DNA from: CAYZJD01 sp964483455
GTDB lineage: Bacteria > Acidobacteriota > Terriglobia > Bryobacterales > Bryobacteraceae
DNA length: 64,000 bases
Direction: 5' to 3'
NCBI GenBank assembly: GCA_964483455.1
Contig: CAZACK010000007.1
Location: forward strand, 23,585 to 87,584
Shown here piece by piece: positions 60,784 through 64,000 of the stretch. Position 1 is the first letter of the stretch. Each line of letters begins with the position of its first letter. The position numbers and the translations under genes are program-made. Under the pieces are notes generated by a model. The model saw only the letters and a program-made list of their open reading frames with translations. It made no database searches and had not been told where the DNA came from.

Positions 60784-62412
60784 GTGCGCAGCATGCGGCG
60801 GCGGGCGCAGGAGTGGATCGAGCACCGCACGGGTCTCGAAAGCGCCGTCCGAAAGTTCCTGTACGAGGACATCCCGGCCTCCAGCGGCTGGCGCCAGGTG
60901 TTCGGCAGCGTGGCGGCGTTCCTGTTCCTGGTGCAGGCGTTCACCGGTGTGCTTCTCGCCTTCAACTACGCGCCCACGCCGGGCGACGCCTACCACAGCG
61001 TGAAATACATCACCGAAGATCTGACGGGCGGGCGCCTCATCCGCGGGCTTCACCACTGGGGCGCGAGCCTGATGGTGGTTGTGGTGGCGCTCCACATGAC
61101 GCAGGTTTTCCTCTGGGGCGCGTACAAGAAGCCGCGCGAAGCGACGTGGATGATTGGGGTCGTGCTGCTGCTCCTGACGCTGGCCTACGGCCTGACAGGA
61201 TACCTGCTGCCTTGGGACAACCGCGCCTATTGGGGCACGGTGGTGACCACGCAGATCGCCGCCAAGGCCCCGCTCATCGGTTCCTACCTGAGCCGGCTGC
61301 TCGGAGGCGCAGACGGCATCGGTGCGGTGACGTTCGCGCGGTTCTTCGCTCTTCACGTTCTGCTGCTGCCTCCGCTTACGACTCTCCTGATCGCCGTCCA
61401 CATCTATCTTGTGCGGAAGCACGGGGTCGCGCCTGCCGCCGGAGATGATCGTCCGGAGAAGAAGTTCTTCCCGGGGCAGGTGTTCAAAGACACGGTGGCG
61501 ATCTTCACGGCGTTCGTCATCCTGTTCGTGATGGCCGTGGCCGTCCGCGCGCCCCTGGAGCGGCTGGCCGACCCGACGGATACCACTTATGTCCCGCGCC
61601 CGGAGTGGTACTTCCTGTTCCTGTTCCAGATTCTGAGAATGCTGGAGGGGCCGCTGGAGATCCTCGGCGCGGTCATGCTGCCAGGCCTGGCCGTGCTCGC
61701 GCTGCTGCTGGTTCCGTTCGTGGATCGAGGACGGCTCTTGAAGGTCACTCGCAGAACGACGGCCATCGGCGCGGCGCTTCTGGCGGTTGCCGGCTGGAGC
61801 GCCCTGACGGTGGCGGCCGTCGTGACGGAGCCCAGGGCGCCTGACGGCAGGCAGGCGGACGGCGTGGCGGAGTGGCGGCAGCTCTCCCCGGAGGAACTGG
61901 CCGGAATCGGATATTTCCGCAAAGAGAATTGCATCGCCTGCCACGCGGTCGGCGGTGAAGGGGGGAAATTCGGGCCCGACCTGACGCAGACGGCAATCCG
62001 CCGGAACGCCGCCTGGATGATCGCGCACTTCAAGTCGCCGTCGAGGATGATTCCCGGCAGCCCAATGCCGGCGATCCAGTTGAGCGACGCGCAGCTCAAC
62101 GCTCTGGCGGCGTTTTTGCTGAAGCTCACCCCGCGCAATGCACGCGCTCTGCAATCGGCGCCACCATTCGCCGTCGAAGGCGCCTTGATCTACCAGGCCC
62201 ACCAATGCGGAGCCTGCCACCAGGTGAACGGCGCTGGCATGAAGATCGGACCTCCGCTTGATGGCCTCGCGCAACGGCGCACGCGCGAATGGGTGGAGCG
62301 GCACTTCGTCGAGCCTCAGGCCCTCTCGCCCGGAACCATCATGCCGGCGTACCGGTTCCCGGCGCGGGACCTGGAGCGAATCACGACCTACTTGATGTCG
62401 CTGGGCGGGTGA
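60784..62412 (+). CDS. Cytochrome b fused to a diheme cytochrome c
   Basis: A 542-aa fusion. Residues 1-360 form a cytochrome b of the bc/b6f type: the heme-b histidines in LHHWGASLMVVVVALHMTQV and ARFFALHVLLLPPLTTLLIA, a quinol-site PEWYF motif (VPRPEWYFLFLFQIL), and about eight helices. Residues 365-540 are periplasmic with CIACHAVGGEGGKFGPDLT and CGACHQVNGAGMKIGPPL, two c-type hemes each with a distal Met region (PMPAIQLSD, IMPAYRFP). This fuses the role of cytochrome c1 to the b subunit. The GTG at 60784 was used. It works with the Rieske protein upstream as quinol:cytochrome c reductase. Confidence 0.93.
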   Translation: MRSMRRRAQEWIEHRTGLESAVRKFLYEDIPASSGWRQVFGSVAAFLFLVQAFTGVLLAFNYAPTPGDAYHSVKYITEDLTGGRLIRGLHHWGASLMVVVVALHMTQVFLWGAYKKPREATWMIGVVLLLLTLAYGLTGYLLPWDNRAYWGTVVTTQIAAKAPLIGSYLSRLLGGADGIGAVTFARFFALHVLLLPPLTTLLIAVHIYLVRKHGVAPAAGDDRPEKKFFPGQVFKDTVAIFTAFVILFVMAVAVRAPLERLADPTDTTYVPRPEWYFLFLFQILRMLEGPLEILGAVMLPGLAVLALLLVPFVDRGRLLKVTRRTTAIGAALLAVAGWSALTVAAVVTEPRAPDGRQADGVAEWRQLSPEELAGIGYFRKENCIACHAVGGEGGKFGPDLTQTAIRRNAAWMIAHFKSPSRMIPGSPMPAIQLSDAQLNALAAFLLKLTPRNARALQSAPPFAVEGALIYQAHQCGACHQVNGAGMKIGPPLDGLAQRRTREWVERHFVEPQALSPGTIMPAYRFPARDLERITTYLMSLGG

Positions 62413-62621
62413 CGATTCCAGTCACAGGATCACCGGAGTCGCCTGTGCAACCTTGGAACAGCCAGGTCGTCCGAGGACTGTTGGATGCCACGCAGCGGCC
62501 GATGACGGCCAGCGCACCGCGCCGCGCTTCACGTACAATATCCCCCGCGGCTTCGGCTTCGGAGGATGCCGTACTTGGCGCCGCGCGTACTCCGCTACTC
62601 TGAAGGAACAGGACGATCATC

Positions 62622-63908
62622 ATGGCGAAGGACATCCTCACAATCACCGACCAGCGCACCGGGAAATCGTACGACCTGCCTCTGTTCAAGGGAGCTGTCC
62701 GGGCCGGCGATCTCCGGCAGATCAAGACCGGCGCGGACGACTTCGGGGTCATGAGCTACGACCCGGCTTTCATGAACACGGCCTCCTGCCAGAGCTCGAT
62801 CACATACATCGACGGGGATAAGGGCATCCTCCGCTATCGCGGCTATCCGATCGAAGTCCTGGCCGAGAAGTGTTCATTCCTGGAAGTCGCCTACCTGCTG
62901 CTGTTCGGAGAGGTGCCGGCGGAAGCGGAACTGCGGGACTGGGCGGACCGGATCCGGCACCACACGATGATTCACGAGAACATCAAGCGGGTCATCGACG
63001 GGTTCCATCATGACGCCCACCCGATGGGGATGCTGGTGAGCGTGGTGGCGGCGCTGTCCACGTTCTATCCGGAATCGAAGAGCGTCCACGACAAGGAAAC
63101 GCGCCAGCGCCAGATCCTGCGGCTGCTGGCGAAAGTGCCGACGATTTCCGCCCACATCTTCCGACACACGCTTGGCCTTCCGTACGTCCAGCCGGACAAC
63201 GCCCTCGGCTACACCGAGAACTTCATGAGCATGCTGTGGAAGATGGCCGAGCCGCGCTACGAGGCCAACCCGGTGATCGCCCGCGCTCTCGACATCCTGT
63301 TCATCCTCCACGCCGACCACGAGCAGAATTGCAGCACGAATGCCATGCGGGCCGTGGGCAGCTCCCACGCCGATCCGTTCGTCACCACCGCCGCCGCCAT
63401 CGCCGCCCTCTACGGGCCGCTCCATGGCGGGGCCAACGAACAGGTGCTCCGCATGCTCGACGAGATCGGCTCGAAAGAGAACATCCCCGCGTTCATCAAG
63501 AAGGTCAAGTCGGGGCAGGGAAGGCTGATGGGCTTCGGCCACCGCGTTTACAAGAACTACGACCCCCGCGCCAAGATCATTAAGCGCACCGCCGAACAGG
63601 TCTTCGAGGTCACCGGGCGCAACCCGAAGATCGACATCGCCATGGAGCTGGAGCGGATCGCGCTGGAGGACGAGTACTTCATCAAGCGCAAGCTGTATCC
63701 GAACGTTGACTTCTATTCGGGAATCATCTACCAGGCGATGGGGTTCACCACCGGGATGTTCACGGTGCTGTTCGCCATTGCGCGCACCGCCGGCTGGCTC
63801 GCCCAATGGCAGGAGATGCTCGAGGATGCGGAGCAGAAGATCGCCCGCCCGCGCCAGATTTACACGGGCCACTGGCTACGCGAACTTCACAGGACCCCAA
63901 CCGAATAA
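62622..63908 (+). CDS. gltA: Citrate synthase
   Basis: A 428-aa type II (hexameric-class) citrate synthase of the TCA cycle. Active-site motifs are LHADHEQNCSTNAMRAVG, YGPLHGGANEQVLRMLD (catalytic His) and MGFGHRVYKNYDPRAKI (catalytic His and Arg). The N-terminal beta domain begins LTITDQRTGKSYDLPLFKGA, and MNTASCQSSITYIDGDKGIL contains the expected start of the core. It is cytoplasmic. It lies 210 bases after the cytochrome b gene with its own ribosome site. Its stop codon falls inside an 8-bp repeat array. Confidence 0.97.
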   Translation: MAKDILTITDQRTGKSYDLPLFKGAVRAGDLRQIKTGADDFGVMSYDPAFMNTASCQSSITYIDGDKGILRYRGYPIEVLAEKCSFLEVAYLLLFGEVPAEAELRDWADRIRHHTMIHENIKRVIDGFHHDAHPMGMLVSVVAALSTFYPESKSVHDKETRQRQILRLLAKVPTISAHIFRHTLGLPYVQPDNALGYTENFMSMLWKMAEPRYEANPVIARALDILFILHADHEQNCSTNAMRAVGSSHADPFVTTAAAIAALYGPLHGGANEQVLRMLDEIGSKENIPAFIKKVKSGQGRLMGFGHRVYKNYDPRAKIIKRTAEQVFEVTGRNPKIDIAMELERIALEDEYFIKRKLYPNVDFYSGIIYQAMGFTTGMFTVLFAIARTAGWLAQWQEMLEDAEQKIARPRQIYTGHWLRELHRTPTE

Positions 63909-63936
63909 CCGGCTAACCGAACAACCGCCCAACCGG
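63901..63936. repeat. 8-bp tandem array, second site
   Basis: CCGAATAA, CCGGCTAA, CCGAACAA, CCGCCCAA and CCGG in tandem, the same octamer type as 49316-49390. The TAA stop of gltA lies inside the first unit. It then runs up to the next gene's end. Confidence 0.75.
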
Positions 63937-63944
63937 CGTTAGCC

Positions 63945-64000
63945 CTAGCCGCCCATCAGGTGGGGCATGTGCTCGGGGTCGGAGGCGGCCTCGAGCGGCA
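63945..64000 (-). CDS. 3' end of an unidentified gene, cut by the window edge
   Basis: Only the last 17 residues (PLEAASDPEHMPHLMGG) and a TAG stop at 63945-63947 are visible. The stop falls 9 bases beyond the octamer array, and the composition is coding-like. The protein cannot be named from this. It converges with gltA. Confidence 0.45.
   Translation of the reverse strand, partial: PLEAASDPEHMPHLMGG

Noticed and set aside
1..64000. tRNA, rRNA or other structural RNA genes
   Set aside because: No tRNA cloverleaf, CCA-type end or conserved rRNA segment was recognised in either strand by eye. A covariance-model scan would be needed to exclude small RNAs.

Overview
The window is about 64 kb of GC-rich DNA with mostly tightly packed genes. 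It most probably comes from an Acidobacteriota chromosome of the Bryobacterales / Solibacter type. The signs are a beta-propeller protein ending in the TIGR03437 domain that is expanded in Solibacter, several Tat-exported Gfo/Idh/MocA oxidoreductases, a DUF1080 glycoside-cleaving protein, TonB-receptor debris of the acidobacterial Oar-like type, and the hopanoid-pathway enzyme HpnE. No rRNA, tRNA, CRISPR array, transposase or phage gene was recognised. Placement below phylum is inference.

Layout. 1-15.6 kb, mostly minus strand: a DUF885 protein (cut by the window edge), an orphan HicB-like protein, a large metzincin / DNase I-like fusion, a HEAT-repeat protein, two Tat-exported oxidoreductases, a quinone-type reductase, an amino-acid decarboxylase and a propeller-amidohydrolase. 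15.2-21 kb: trpE/trpG fusion, hpnE, a small secreted protein, and RNase J. 21.5-24.3 kb: DUF1080 hydrolase, GH4 glycosidase, dodecin. 24.3-25.9 kb: a gene graveyard with remnants of a HerA-like ATPase, motB, motA, a PAS sensor and a cupin. 26-32 kb: a sugar isomerase/epimerase and a third Gfo/Idh/MocA enzyme, glycerophosphodiesterase, and three small secreted or membrane proteins.

32-40 kb holds a four-gene operon with overlapping or touching reading frames. It encodes a 1324-aa membrane-anchored deacetylase-like/TIM-barrel protein, an outer-membrane barrel, a beta-propeller and a PgaC-like family 2 glycosyltransferase. It looks like an uncharacterised exopolysaccharide synthesis/export system. 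40-43.6 kb: MFS transporter with an amidohydrolase, and a ZIP transporter. 43.6-49.3 kb: a sigma-54 activator whose PAS domain carries clustered cysteines, a good sigma-54 promoter candidate, a pseudo-receiver protein, and a two-cytochrome operon (9-heme/cytochrome b561 fusion plus 6-heme NapC/NrfH-like protein). 49.4-52.9 kb: universal stress protein, amidohydrolase, broken serine hydrolase, cation/proton antiporter.

53-60.2 kb is a nitrogen block: porin and amt on one strand, divergent from a second amt, PII and glnD. It is followed by a Rieske protein, a cytochrome b with two fused c-type hemes, and citrate synthase. Dispersed non-coding elements recur between genes: A-rich motifs, 8-bp tandem arrays and long inverted repeats. 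Several pseudogenes share a pattern in which both ends of a gene survive and the middle is gone.
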